Below are positions 52,799-61,676 of a stretch of DNA of 64,000 nucleotides, in pieces. Origin of the DNA: G963664225 sp964538065 (GTDB lineage Bacteria; Verrucomicrobiota; Verrucomicrobiia; Limisphaerales; UBA1319). The stretch spans positions 1 through 64,000 of the forward strand of contig CAZIDG010000001.1 of NCBI GenBank assembly GCA_964538065.1, in the 5' to 3' direction. The position numbers and the translations under genes were made by a program. How positions within the stretch are numbered: the first letter of the stretch is position 1; the number at the start of each line of letters is the position of its first letter. Under the pieces are notes generated by a model. The model made no database searches and was not told the origin of the DNA. It worked only from the letters and a program-made list of their open reading frames with translations.

Positions 52799-54895
52799 CT
52801 ACGGGGCTTTGATCAAGCGGAAGAATCTTGTTGCCGTTGACGAAGGCTGGACTGGAATGCTGAGCTTTTCGCAGCTTCCATCCAAATTAGTCCAACAATT
52901 CCACTGCACCATGTCCTCAGAGGTCTCGATATTATACGAAGTGCCAGTGAGCATTCCTTGCGCATTCAGCAACACCGCATCTTGGTCGCGTGCGATCGAG
53001 AGAGTTGGGGATGCCTTTGTGTTCAGGATTACCAGGCCGCGGAAAGAACCTGTCATGTAAACCTGGTCGTCCACCACCTGAATGGCACCACCGTATTCCT
53101 CGGTGTTAAAGCTGCCCACAACGGTGGGATTGTTTGGAATACTTATGTCGATAATCTTAAACCCACTTGGTGCAGGGGCTACATAAAGCAAATTGCCTGC
53201 GAGTTTGATATCATACACGGTTTCGCCAAGGTTGACGCTCCCAACACACACAGGTTGTTCCGGGTGGTTCACATCAATAATCTGGATACTGTCGGTGTTA
53301 ACCCTCACACAAGCCAGTTGTCCTGAAATTTGAACTTGGTATGCATAACCTCCCGTATTAAAGCTTCCAACACGCACGGGTTGGTCAGGATGGCTTACGT
53401 CAATGATCTGAAGGCCATTTGTGCCGTCAGCAATAAACGCAAGACTGTTGGTCACTTGAATTTCATAAGCGCTCCCGCCCAGGGCTAAGCTGCCGATTAG
53501 GACAAGTTGATTGGTTTGGCTTACATCAATAATTTGCAGACCTGCATCGCCCGAGGCTACGTAGGCCAAATTATTGACGACTTGCACATCCCTGGCTAAT
53601 CCGCTGGTCTTGAAGCCGCCTGCATGAACTGGCTGTGCGGGATTGCTCACATTCATTATCTCCAAGCCACCAGAGCCAGCGGCGAAATATGCAAAATGCC
53701 CCACAGCTTTGATGGCAGAGACTTTGTGTTCAGTAAAAGATGCTTCCCCGCTGGTAAAAACATGCCCCCGCCGTACCGGGTGGACGGGATCGCTGATATC
53801 AATGAGTTGGAGACCGTTGAAATAGTCGATCAAAAAGACTGTATTTCCCGCTACAGCAATACAATTAATGCTCGTACCATAGGGAAGGTCGCCCACTTGT
53901 TTGGGAGTGGCTGGCTGGCTGATATCAATGACTTGGAGGCCGCCTACATTATCAGCGATATAGGCGAGGTTGTTTTCCAAACAAAGGTCATATGCAAATC
54001 CGCAGGTATCAATATTTCCCATACGCACGGGATTGCTGGGATTGCTCACATCAATGATTTCTAATCCAGCAAAGTAATCCGCCACATAAGCGGTGGTACC
54101 TTTCACTTGAATGCCATAGGCATACCCACTGGTTTTCAGAGATCCCAACCGCACAGGATCATGAGGATTACTCACATCAATGATCAGCAAACCATCCCTT
54201 TCAGTAGCCACGAATGCCAAGGAATCCACTACCTGGACGCTAAAAGCACTTATGGAGTTGACGGTGCTTATGCATACGGGGGCATCGGGGTGGCTGATGT
54301 CGATAATGCTCAATTTCCCCTCCGCTACATAAGCGAGGTTATCTACTACTTTTACTCTGTGCGGATAACCACCGGTGCTGATACCGCCGAGACGCTGGGG
54401 TTGTTCTGGATGACTGACATCGATGATTTGGAGGCCATTCAACATATCTGCAAGGTACGCGAGGTTGCCCACGACATGAACACCACGAACTGCGCCGTGC
54501 GTATCATAGGTCCCCACTCGTACAGGGTTGGTGGGGACGGATACATCGATGATCTCCAAGCCCGCTGTATATTCTGCCACATAGGCAAGATTTCCAACGA
54601 CTTGCACATCATACGTTAAGCTTGCAGTCTGGTAACTGCTTATAAGGGTTGGTTGCTCTGGATGGCTCACGTCCAGAAGATACAGACCTCCTTCGCCCGC
54701 AGCCACGTAGGCGATGTTGTTGGTGACAACAACGGCATGAGTACAACCCTGTGGATAACCAGGCCACTCTCCCATTAGTGTAACGTCATAAGCCTGGCTT
54801 GCCTGGAGATCATGCAATCCACTGACTCCGACGAGAATCAGCACGAGGATCCAGGATTTGACAAACGATAATTTGCTCAGGAATGAGGTATTCAT
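52799..54895 (-). CDS. Secreted LVIVD-repeat beta-propeller protein
   Basis: A 698-residue exported protein. A signal peptide (about residues 1-33) precedes 13 clear and one degenerate repeats of about 42 residues, each with a core like NLAYVAEYTAGLEIIDVS followed by NPxxPV, characteristic of LVIVD repeats. Fourteen repeats fit two seven-bladed propellers. The last 65 residues (TSYNIETSEDMVQWNCW to FFRLIKAP) resemble the C-terminal module of other secreted proteins here. Function unknown; probably surface-exposed or periplasmic binding. Confidence 0.85.
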   Translation of the reverse strand: MNTSFLSKLSFVKSWILVLILVGVSGLHDLQASQAYDVTLMGEWPGYPQGCTHAVVVTNNIAYVAAGEGGLYLLDVSHPEQPTLISSYQTASLTYDVQVVGNLAYVAEYTAGLEIIDVSVPTNPVRVGTYDTHGAVRGVHVVGNLAYLADMLNGLQIIDVSHPEQPQRLGGISTGGYPHRVKVVDNLAYVAEGKLSIIDISHPDAPVCISTVNSISAFSVQVVDSLAFVATERDGLLIIDVSNPHDPVRLGSLKTSGYAYGIQVKGTTAYVADYFAGLEIIDVSNPSNPVRMGNIDTCGFAYDLCLENNLAYIADNVGGLQVIDISQPATPKQVGDLPYGTSINCIAVAGNTVFLIDYFNGLQLIDISDPVHPVRRGHVFTSGEASFTEHKVSAIKAVGHFAYFAAGSGGLEIMNVSNPAQPVHAGGFKTSGLARDVQVVNNLAYVASGDAGLQIIDVSQTNQLVLIGSLALGGSAYEIQVTNSLAFIADGTNGLQIIDVSHPDQPVRVGSFNTGGYAYQVQISGQLACVRVNTDSIQIIDVNHPEQPVCVGSVNLGETVYDIKLAGNLLYVAPAPSGFKIIDISIPNNPTVVGSFNTEEYGGAIQVVDDQVYMTGSFRGLVILNTKASPTLSIARDQDAVLLNAQGMLTGTSYNIETSEDMVQWNCWTNLDGSCEKLSIPVQPSSTATRFFRLIKAP

Positions 54896-55129
54896 ATTTC
54901 ATTTCATTAGGTTCCCCAGTGGCGAGGAACGATTTACTCTCAACCGGATTGTAGTATCCGTCAAGGATGGCATGGCTGTCAATAAAATTATGGAATCCCA
55001 ATCGCTTTTTTGCTTTTTCCCCAGGCGGTTCATGAGTGCGTTCAGGCCATCTTGTGCTATAGTGGCGCTTCTGGTTGGGTCTTGACGCTGGATGTGGCAT
55101 GGCGCACAACTCACCGGGCAGTAGTTTGA

Positions 55130-56323
55130 ATGACACCTCGAAGACTTAAATTTGGGTACTATGTTCTTGAAGGAATTAACTCGTTTGCAACGGGTTACTT
55201 CATAAATTACCTGTTTTTCATCCTGCACGAACGCCATGGGTTCACCAGTGCGGGCAACCTGGGCGTATCTGCGCTCAATGGTTTTGTCTACATGTTCGGC
55301 TCTCTTTTGGCCGGACGGTTTGCGCAGCGTTTTGGGTATTATACCGCTCTACGGATCGGTTTTTCCGGAATGGCACTTGCTTTATTGGTGGGCAGCCAGA
55401 TACCCACCGTGGGAGGGTGTCTGGGGACGGTCATTTTCTGGACGTTGGGCATGTGTTTTACCTGGCCAGCCTTGGAAGCCCTGGTCAGCGAGGGAGAGAA
55501 TACTCACGGGCTCCAGAACATGGTGGGGATGTACAACATAGTGTGGGCGGGCACTGCGGCACTGGCTTATTTTGCAGGAGGCGTCTTGATCGGGCTTTTG
55601 GGGGAGAAGAGTCTTTATTGGCTGCCCATCTTGATGCATATATCGCAACTTTTCCTTTTGGAATGGCTGGCTTCCTGGTCGGCACGAATACGCCTTTTGC
55701 ATGCGCCAAGAGAAGCGGTGTTGCAGGGAGCAGCACCTGCCGATCCTCAAGTGGAAGTGCCTCAGAGCGCTGTTTTTCTTAAAATGGCCTGGATTGCCAA
55801 TCCCTTTGCGTACATGGCCATCAATACTCTTTTGCCACTCATTCCCGATCTGGCCAAACGCATGAATCTTTCCATGGCCATGGCGGGTGTGTTTTGTTCC
55901 CTGTGGTTTTTTGCGCGCATGGCTTCTTTTGTACTCTTCTGGCGGTGGCCAGGATGGCACTACAAGTTCCGGTGGCTCGTTGCTGCCTACGTGATGATGC
56001 TGTTGAGTTTTTTGATCATCCTGCTGGGGCCGTGGCTCTGGCTGGTTATTGCGGCGCAGATCATTTTTGGATTTTCCATCGGTTTGATGTATTATTCTTC
56101 CTTGTATTATTCGATGCATGTGGGTGAAACCAAGGGTGAGCATGGTGGCTTCCATGAAGCAGCCATTGGTTTGGGGGTGTTTGTTGGGCCCACAGTGGGT
56201 GCCAGCTTCCTGCATCTTGTCCCGGATCAACCGTATGTCGGTCCCTGGGCAGTGGGAGCCTTGTTGCTGATGGGCGGGATATTCATGACGGGTGTCCGGT
56301 GGTGGCACATACGCAGGATTTGA
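55130..56323 (+). CDS. Major facilitator superfamily transporter
   Basis: A 397-residue membrane protein with about 12 helices. The loop AGRFAQRFGYYTALRIG between helices 2 and 3 is a form of the MFS signature (GxLaDRxGrr). Substrate is unknown. The two halves are joined by a hydrophilic loop around residues 195-220 (RLLHAPREAVLQGAAPADPQ). The ATG at 55130 gives a short basic start. It is divergent from the LVIVD gene. Confidence 0.86.
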   Translation: MTPRRLKFGYYVLEGINSFATGYFINYLFFILHERHGFTSAGNLGVSALNGFVYMFGSLLAGRFAQRFGYYTALRIGFSGMALALLVGSQIPTVGGCLGTVIFWTLGMCFTWPALEALVSEGENTHGLQNMVGMYNIVWAGTAALAYFAGGVLIGLLGEKSLYWLPILMHISQLFLLEWLASWSARIRLLHAPREAVLQGAAPADPQVEVPQSAVFLKMAWIANPFAYMAINTLLPLIPDLAKRMNLSMAMAGVFCSLWFFARMASFVLFWRWPGWHYKFRWLVAAYVMMLLSFLIILLGPWLWLVIAAQIIFGFSIGLMYYSSLYYSMHVGETKGEHGGFHEAAIGLGVFVGPTVGASFLHLVPDQPYVGPWAVGALLLMGGIFMTGVRWWHIRRI

Positions 56324-56423
56324 CGTACACTTGCCCGAAAGGCATCGGATTTCAAAGAGGCCATGGTGAGCTCCTCTCATGAGGAGACAGCGGTCTCGTT
56401 GGTTTGAACCAGACCACAAGCAT

Positions 56424-57197
56424 ATGGTGTTACCATTATCGGGGAAAACAGGAATCGTGTTCGGGGTTGCCAACAAACGCTCCATAGCCTGGGCCATTGC
56501 CCAGGCCTGGCATGCTGCTGGGGCGCAATTGGCGTTTACATTTCAAGGGGAGCGTTTGCGGGACAATGTCCTGGAGCTCACCGCCGAGCTGGGCGGTGAC
56601 ATCCCGGTCCTGGCCTGCGATGTCACCAGGGATGAGGACATTGCAGGCGTGTTTGAGGAGGTTAAAAGGCGGTTCAGCAAGCTTGATTTAATGCTCCATT
56701 CCATTGCTTTTGCCCCCAAACAGGCCTTGGAAGGGGAGTTTATCCAAACAGATCGCGAGGCGTTTCGTGTTGCCATGGATGTCAGTGCCTATTCGTTGGT
56801 TGCCCTGGCACGACAGGCCGCCCCCCTCATGACCGATGGAGGGAGCATCGTGGCCATGAGCTATTACGGCGCGGAGAAAGTGGTGCCGCATTACAACATG
56901 ATGGGTGTGGCCAAGGCCGCCTTGGAGGCCAGCACCCGCTATCTGGCCTATGATTTGGGCCCACGCAGAATCCGCGTGAACTGCATCAGCGCAGGGCCAG
57001 TGAACACGCTTGCCGCGCGCGGAATCGCCGGCTTTACAGACATGCTCAAGCATTATGAAGCCCATGCACCCTTGCGACGGAATGTGCTTCCGGAAGAGTT
57101 GGGGGCAACAGGCGTTTTTCTCGCCAGCGATGGCTCCGCAGCCATGACAGGGCAGGTGCTCTATGTGGATGGCGGCTATCAAATCATGGGCATGTAA
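56424..57197 (+). CDS. fabI: Enoyl-[acyl-carrier-protein] reductase (NADH) FabI
   Basis: A 257-residue reductase catalysing the last step of each fatty-acid elongation cycle. Motifs: GKTGIVFGVANKRSIAWAIA (nucleotide binding), HSIAFAPKQALEG, and the active-site pair in YNMMGVAKAALEAS (Tyr-x6-Lys). C-terminal GPVNTLAARGIAGF and GQVLYVDGGYQIMGM are typical. The ATG at 56424 fits the family; an ATG at 56379 would add 15 unusual residues. It is the target of triclosan-type inhibitors. The MFS gene ends 100 bases before. Confidence 0.96.
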   Translation: MVLPLSGKTGIVFGVANKRSIAWAIAQAWHAAGAQLAFTFQGERLRDNVLELTAELGGDIPVLACDVTRDEDIAGVFEEVKRRFSKLDLMLHSIAFAPKQALEGEFIQTDREAFRVAMDVSAYSLVALARQAAPLMTDGGSIVAMSYYGAEKVVPHYNMMGVAKAALEASTRYLAYDLGPRRIRVNCISAGPVNTLAARGIAGFTDMLKHYEAHAPLRRNVLPEELGATGVFLASDGSAAMTGQVLYVDGGYQIMGM

Positions 57198-57227
57198 ATG
57201 TAAAGACGAGCCTCATTTCCACTCCTG

Positions 57228-58328
57228 ATGATAGACATGAACGATTCCGAGACCGGTCCACAGAATATCGACAGTTCTTCCGATGCACCCAAGCATCGTC
57301 GTCGTCCCCGATATGCAGGGACACACCCCCGTCGTTTTTCCGACAAATACAAGGAGCACCATCCGGAAATGTATCCGGAGACGGTGCAAAAGGTCATGGC
57401 TTCGGGCAAAACACCTGCCGGCATGCACCGTCCCATCTGTGTCCGCGAGATCATCGACATACTACAGCCCAGGCCTGGTCAGACTGTGGTCGATGCCACA
57501 TTGGGCTATGGGGGGCATGCATCTGAATTGCTCAAGCATGTCCTTCCGGGGGGCCATCTGATTGGCTTGGATCGCGATCCTCTGGAGATGGAGAAAACCC
57601 GGGTGCGGTTGGTCGCGGCTGGATTTTCGATCGATTCCTTTGAGGCGGTCCGCTCCAATTTTGCGGGTCTTCCTGCTGTATTGGCCCAAAGGGGCCTGAA
57701 GGGGGTGGACATGGTGCTGGCTGATCTGGGGTGTTCCTCAATGCAATATGACAATCCTGATCGGGGTTTTTCCTACAAATTGGACGGGCCGCTGGATATG
57801 CGGATGAACCCCGCCAAGGGCTTTCCGGCTTCAGCGCTTCTCAATAAACTCAGCGAAACCAAGCTCGTTGGCCTGTTCAAAGATAATGCCGATGAACCTG
57901 AGGCCGCGCGAGTGGCGGCGGCCATAGTGCACCAGCGAGATTCAAGGCCGCTGACCACCACGACCGATCTGGCTGAAATAGTGCGTCAGGCGCTGGCACC
58001 CTTGACCAAATACCGCGACAAGGAGGAAATGGACGCCTGCTTGAAGCGCGTGTTTCAGGCGGTGCGTATCGCCATCAACGATGAATTCAGCGCGTTGGAC
58101 ACGTTTTTGCGTATCCTGCCTTCCTGCCTCAAGCCCGGAGGGCGGGTGGCTATTCTGACGTTTCATTCAGGCGAGGATCGGCGTGTTAAAAAGGCCTTTG
58201 AAGCCAGTTTGCAGGAGGGAGCCTACATGAAAATTGCCCAGGAGGTCATCCGGCCCTCGACCGAGGAGGTGCGGTTCAATCCCCGGGCTTCGAGCGCCAA
58301 ATTGCGCTGGGCCGTTGCATCCCGTTGA
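57228..58328 (+). CDS. rsmH: 16S rRNA (cytosine1402-N4)-methyltransferase RsmH
   Basis: A 366-residue methyltransferase (formerly MraW). The SAM-binding segment VVDATLGYGGHASELL, then IGLDRDPLEME, LADLGCSSMQYDNPDRGFSY, DMRMNP, and FHSGEDRRVKKAF are diagnostic. The family usually starts near MHRPICVREII; here an extra about 65 basic, Pro-rich residues precede it (RRRPRYAGTHPRRFSDKYKE). The start at 57228 or 57237 is uncertain. It is not next to the dcw cell-wall cluster in this window. The stop overlaps a possible TTG start of hemB. Confidence 0.96.
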   Translation: MIDMNDSETGPQNIDSSSDAPKHRRRPRYAGTHPRRFSDKYKEHHPEMYPETVQKVMASGKTPAGMHRPICVREIIDILQPRPGQTVVDATLGYGGHASELLKHVLPGGHLIGLDRDPLEMEKTRVRLVAAGFSIDSFEAVRSNFAGLPAVLAQRGLKGVDMVLADLGCSSMQYDNPDRGFSYKLDGPLDMRMNPAKGFPASALLNKLSETKLVGLFKDNADEPEAARVAAAIVHQRDSRPLTTTTDLAEIVRQALAPLTKYRDKEEMDACLKRVFQAVRIAINDEFSALDTFLRILPSCLKPGGRVAILTFHSGEDRRVKKAFEASLQEGAYMKIAQEVIRPSTEEVRFNPRASSAKLRWAVASR

Positions 58329-58351
58329 CACCTTGGATAGAATCACACCTT

Positions 58352-59353
58352 GTGAATGTATTCAGTGGTTCGTTTCCGCAGTACAGGCCCCGGCGCTTGC
58401 GTCAGGGTGCAGCCTTGAGGCAAATGGTTTGCGAGACGCGATTAAGCGCCGAGCAACTGGTGCTCCCATTCTTTGCCCGTTTTGGCAAAGGACTGCGCCA
58501 GCCCGTCAGATCCATGCCGGGGGTGTTTCAATTGTCTCCGGACCAACTGCTTAAGAACGTCACCGATGCCTACAAGGCTGGCGTGCCTGCCGTGCTCTTG
58601 TTCGGCATTCCTGATCGCAAAGATGAGAAGGCCAGCGGGGCGTACGCGGCCCAGGGAATTGTGCCCACTGCGATCCGATTGCTCAAAAAGGAGATGCCCG
58701 ACCTGTTGGTGGTTGCTGATGTCTGCCTGTGCGAATACATGAGCCATGGCCACTGTGGTTTGGTCAAGAAGACACCCCGCGGCGTTATCATTGACAACGA
58801 TCCCAGCCTGAAGCTTTTGGCTCGCGCCTCGGTGGCTTACGCGGAAGCGGGCGCCGATATCATCGCTCCCAGTGATATGATGGACGGGCGCATTGGAGCC
58901 ATTCGCGCTGCGCTTGACCACGAAGGTTTTGAAGACACGCCCATCATGTCCTACGCCGCCAAATTCGCCTCGGCCTATTACGGGCCGTTTCGCGATGCGG
59001 CGGAATCCGCGCCCAAGTTCGGGGATCGTCGCAGCTACCAGATGGAGGCGGCCAATGGCAATGAGGCTCTGCGTGAAGTAGCCATGGACATCCAGGAAGG
59101 GGCCGACATCGTCATGGTCAAGCCGGCGTTGGCGTACATGGATTTAATTTACAGGGTCAAGAGCACGTTTGGCTATCCCACCGCGGCCTATTCAGTGAGC
59201 GCCGAGTATTCCATGATCAAAGCGGCGGCGGCACAAGGATGGGTGGATGAGAAAAGAATCGTCCTGGAGAGCCTTCTAGGCATGCGCCGTGCAGGGGCGG
59301 ACATTATCATCACCTACCACGCCGCTGATGTGGCGCGCTGGCTGAAGGGTTAA
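58352..59353 (+). CDS. hemB: Delta-aminolevulinic acid dehydratase (porphobilinogen synthase)
   Basis: A 333-residue enzyme of heme synthesis joining two aminolevulinates. Segments: LVLPFFARFGKG, IPDRKDEKASGAYA, VVADVCLCEYMSHGHCG with the cysteine-rich zinc site, APSDMMDGRIGAIR, and the two Schiff-base lysines in SYAAKFASAYYGPFRDA and DIVMVKPALAYMD. The first codon is uncertain: GTG at 58352 is used, giving a normal length; TTG at 58325 would overlap the rsmH stop. Confidence 0.95.
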   Translation: MNVFSGSFPQYRPRRLRQGAALRQMVCETRLSAEQLVLPFFARFGKGLRQPVRSMPGVFQLSPDQLLKNVTDAYKAGVPAVLLFGIPDRKDEKASGAYAAQGIVPTAIRLLKKEMPDLLVVADVCLCEYMSHGHCGLVKKTPRGVIIDNDPSLKLLARASVAYAEAGADIIAPSDMMDGRIGAIRAALDHEGFEDTPIMSYAAKFASAYYGPFRDAAESAPKFGDRRSYQMEAANGNEALREVAMDIQEGADIVMVKPALAYMDLIYRVKSTFGYPTAAYSVSAEYSMIKAAAAQGWVDEKRIVLESLLGMRRAGADIIITYHAADVARWLKG

Positions 59354-59379
59354 CGGTAACAAATCGAACTATCTTGAAG

Positions 59380-59411
59380 CAGCCATCTCCTCAACACAAT
59401 GAGGGGGTGGC
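59380..59411. terminator. Bidirectional hairpin between hemB and the FHA gene
   Basis: AGCCATCTCCTC at 59380-59391 pairs with GAGGGGGTGGCT at 59400-59411 (two G-T pairs, 8-base loop). It lies between convergent genes, 26 bases after hemB. T-rich sequence downstream is weak. Confidence 0.6.
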
Positions 59412-59415
59412 TGTC

Positions 59416-59946
59416 TTAATTGGTACCACCGGTGTTCATGACCTTGAGCACCAGCACGGCCACGACGATGATGCCCAGGACAATGCCGCCGATCATGAAA
59501 TAAAGGTTGACCTTGTTGCTCTTCTTCTTGAAGGCACTGTCGGTGACCTTGCCCTTGGCAGAGCTTCCGATTTCCAGTTCGTTCAACTTGATGCCGGTGG
59601 TGACGGCTTCAACTTTCTTCTTGGTTGGAGCAGCGGCGGCTGCAGTAGGCATGGCACCGGTACCATCATCCAGACGAAGCTCCACCTGACCCAGGCGCAA
59701 GACCTGCCCATATTTCAGAACTGCTTCGGTAACCTTGTCACCATCGATATAAGTGCCGTTGGTGGAATCGAGATCTTTGATGACGACATCTTTACCGCGA
59801 AGGAAGATTTCGCAATGATGGCTCGAGACGGAAGGCTCGGGAATCTGAAAGGCATTATCCTCCACGCGGCCGATGGTGACTTTGTCCATCTTTAGCTCGC
59901 AGGAGCGCCCCGTAAAACCTTCGCTGAGCACAACAAGCTTGGGCAT
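59416..59946 (-). CDS. Tail-anchored FHA-domain protein
   Basis: A 176-residue protein. Residues about 24-92 form an FHA domain, which binds phosphothreonine: ITIGR-like VTIGRVEDN, SVSSHHCEIFL and DLDSTNGTYIDG carry the conserved Gly-Arg, Ser-x-x-His and Asn-Gly residues. An Ala/Lys-rich linker follows, then one C-terminal membrane helix (about 148-168) and a short tail, so the FHA domain should face the cytoplasm. No kinase or phosphatase is adjacent. It lies 177 bases after carA in the same direction. Confidence 0.9.
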   Translation of the reverse strand: MPKLVVLSEGFTGRSCELKMDKVTIGRVEDNAFQIPEPSVSSHHCEIFLRGKDVVIKDLDSTNGTYIDGDKVTEAVLKYGQVLRLGQVELRLDDGTGAMPTAAAAAPTKKKVEAVTTGIKLNELEIGSSAKGKVTDSAFKKKSNKVNLYFMIGGIVLGIIVVAVLVLKVMNTGGTN

Positions 59947-60123
59947 ATTCTGGTTCAGTTGATTGAATTATCTTCAGACCCAATTCCAAGTCAAACGGTT
60001 TTATAGAGTTTTTTAAACCTGGGTATATGGTACTCGAGTATTTCCGCCCCTACTGCGAGTTCACGGCACCCCGGCATGCTGGTCGACATGAGGGGGTTGG
60101 TCTGTACTTTTGACAGGTCGGGC

Positions 60124-61284
60124 TCATGAGTGTTTTTCGATCATTTGACGAAATTCGTCAAACAATGGCGTCGAATCATGAGGTCCCGGTGAGGCTTCCG
60201 GATGGTATTGGACACAAAATACGGGTTTGGTGCGATGACGCATCCCTTCCACGGTTTGATCATTCAGGTTAATGCGGTCCACCACGACATCGTTTGGCAG
60301 CGACTTGGGATCGACTGCAAAACCATGGTTTTGAGAGGTGATTTCCACGCGTCCCGAGACCAGATCCTTTACAGGCTGGTTGCCGCCCCGGTGACCGAAC
60401 TTCAGCTTGAATGTCTTACCACCAAAAGCCTGACCTAAGATCTGATGTCCCAAGCAGATACCAAAGATGGGAACCCCCGATTTGAGTAGATCGCTGATGG
60501 CCTGGACCGCATAGGGCAGGGCCGAGGGATCGCCGGGTCCATTCGAAAGGAATACCCCTGCAGGTTTGTATTTAAGTGCCTCAGAAGCAGGTGTCGTGGC
60601 AGGAACCACCTGAACACGGAATCCTTTTTGGCGTAACCGCCTTAATATGTTGTATTTAACTCCAAAATCGTAGGCTACAATCGGGATATCCGCCTTGGGC
60701 AGTGGCACACGCAAGGTGTCGGCGTTGACCTCTTCATTACCCAAGGGGAGCTTGAAGTCGTGGCTTTCTTTGTCCTTGGAATCCCAGTCAAAGGCGTTTT
60801 TATGAGTCACTTCCTTGACATAATCCACTCCCACCAGGCCTTTCCAACTTCTTGCCTTTTCAATGGCGTCCTGATCGGAAATGTCATCGGTGGATATGAA
60901 GCCCTTCATGGCTCCCAGCACGCGCAGCTTCTTGGTAAGTGCGCGCGTATCAATGCCTTGAATGCCTGGGATGTGATTTTGCACAAGATATTCATCCAGA
61001 GACATTTGTGCACGCCAGTTGCTGACGATGGGGGATAATTCGCGGACCACAAAACCGCCGACATGAGGCTTCCACGATTCCACATCGGCGGGATTGACTC
61101 CGTAATTGCCAATGAGGGGGTAGGTCATCGTCACGATCTGTCCTTTGTAGGACGGATCCGTGAGGATTTCCTGATAACCGGTCATGGAAGTATTAAAGCA
61201 GACTTCGCCGCACGCCGTTGCGCGTGCGCCAAAACCCTGCCCGTGGAACACAGTGCCGTCTTCGAGTGCCAGAATGGCTTTCAT
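60124..61284 (-). CDS. carA: Carbamoyl-phosphate synthase small subunit
   Basis: A 386-residue glutamine amidotransferase subunit. N-terminal domain: AILALEDGTVFHGQGFG, TSMTGYQEILTDPSYKGQIV. The amidotransferase domain has VAYDFGVKYNILRRL, LSNGPGDPSAL, IFGICLGHQILGQAFGG with the nucleophilic Cys, and QYHPEASPGPHDS with the catalytic His and Glu. It supplies ammonia for carbamoyl phosphate (arginine and pyrimidines). The large subunit is not within this window. Confidence 0.97.
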   Translation of the reverse strand: MKAILALEDGTVFHGQGFGARATACGEVCFNTSMTGYQEILTDPSYKGQIVTMTYPLIGNYGVNPADVESWKPHVGGFVVRELSPIVSNWRAQMSLDEYLVQNHIPGIQGIDTRALTKKLRVLGAMKGFISTDDISDQDAIEKARSWKGLVGVDYVKEVTHKNAFDWDSKDKESHDFKLPLGNEEVNADTLRVPLPKADIPIVAYDFGVKYNILRRLRQKGFRVQVVPATTPASEALKYKPAGVFLSNGPGDPSALPYAVQAISDLLKSGVPIFGICLGHQILGQAFGGKTFKLKFGHRGGNQPVKDLVSGRVEITSQNHGFAVDPKSLPNDVVVDRINLNDQTVEGMRHRTKPVFCVQYHPEASPGPHDSTPLFDEFRQMIEKHS

Positions 61285-61676
61285 TTCGATCTCTGGGCGA
61301 GGGATGCTAGGGGAGCCTCCCGCGCGGTCAAGTCATTAACGCGGAAATATACATGAAATCGAATTCAAGTGCGTAAGGAAAAAGGAGTTATTTTTATAAA
61401 TCACGTTTCGTAAAGCGCTTGCAATATGAAAGAAAAGAAGGGTAAATAGACGCGTTCACACGAGTCATGGATGGATGGGGATGGATGTTGGATGCATCTT
61501 TTCATTCCTCCTTGGAGACTTGTGTGGGCGGTGAAGGTGTTGGGCCTACCTATGATTCCCGCTCAACCACCTCGCCCTCGTATGTATGGGCCGGATCTTT
61601 GCCCGTAGTATGGGCCGAGATATTGGGTTCATACTTCAGGGTTATGGATTTGTGCGGGAGTTGGATACTAGATCGT
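61285..61676. promoter_or_regulatory. Upstream region of first LamG gene with duplicated leader
   Basis: This 392-base gap holds the carA promoter and the leader of the first LamG gene. The part from about 61493 to 61676 is repeated before the second LamG gene (63564-63721): both copies contain GGAGACTTGTGTGG, then GGGCCT, CCCGCTC, ACCACCTCG and ATGGGCCG in order. A longer open frame here would use the leader as coding sequence, but an in-frame TGA in copy two (63623-63625) speaks against it. Confidence 0.7.

Noticed and set aside
56371..56386. CTCCTCTCATGAGGAG inverted repeat before fabI
   Set aside because: Short, without a T-tract or other context; the arms overlap an unlikely ATG start and are consistent with chance.
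61467..61676. A 70-codon upstream extension of the first LamG protein
   Set aside because: In the duplicated leader of the second gene the same frame has a TGA at 63623-63625, and a good signal peptide begins at the downstream ATG.
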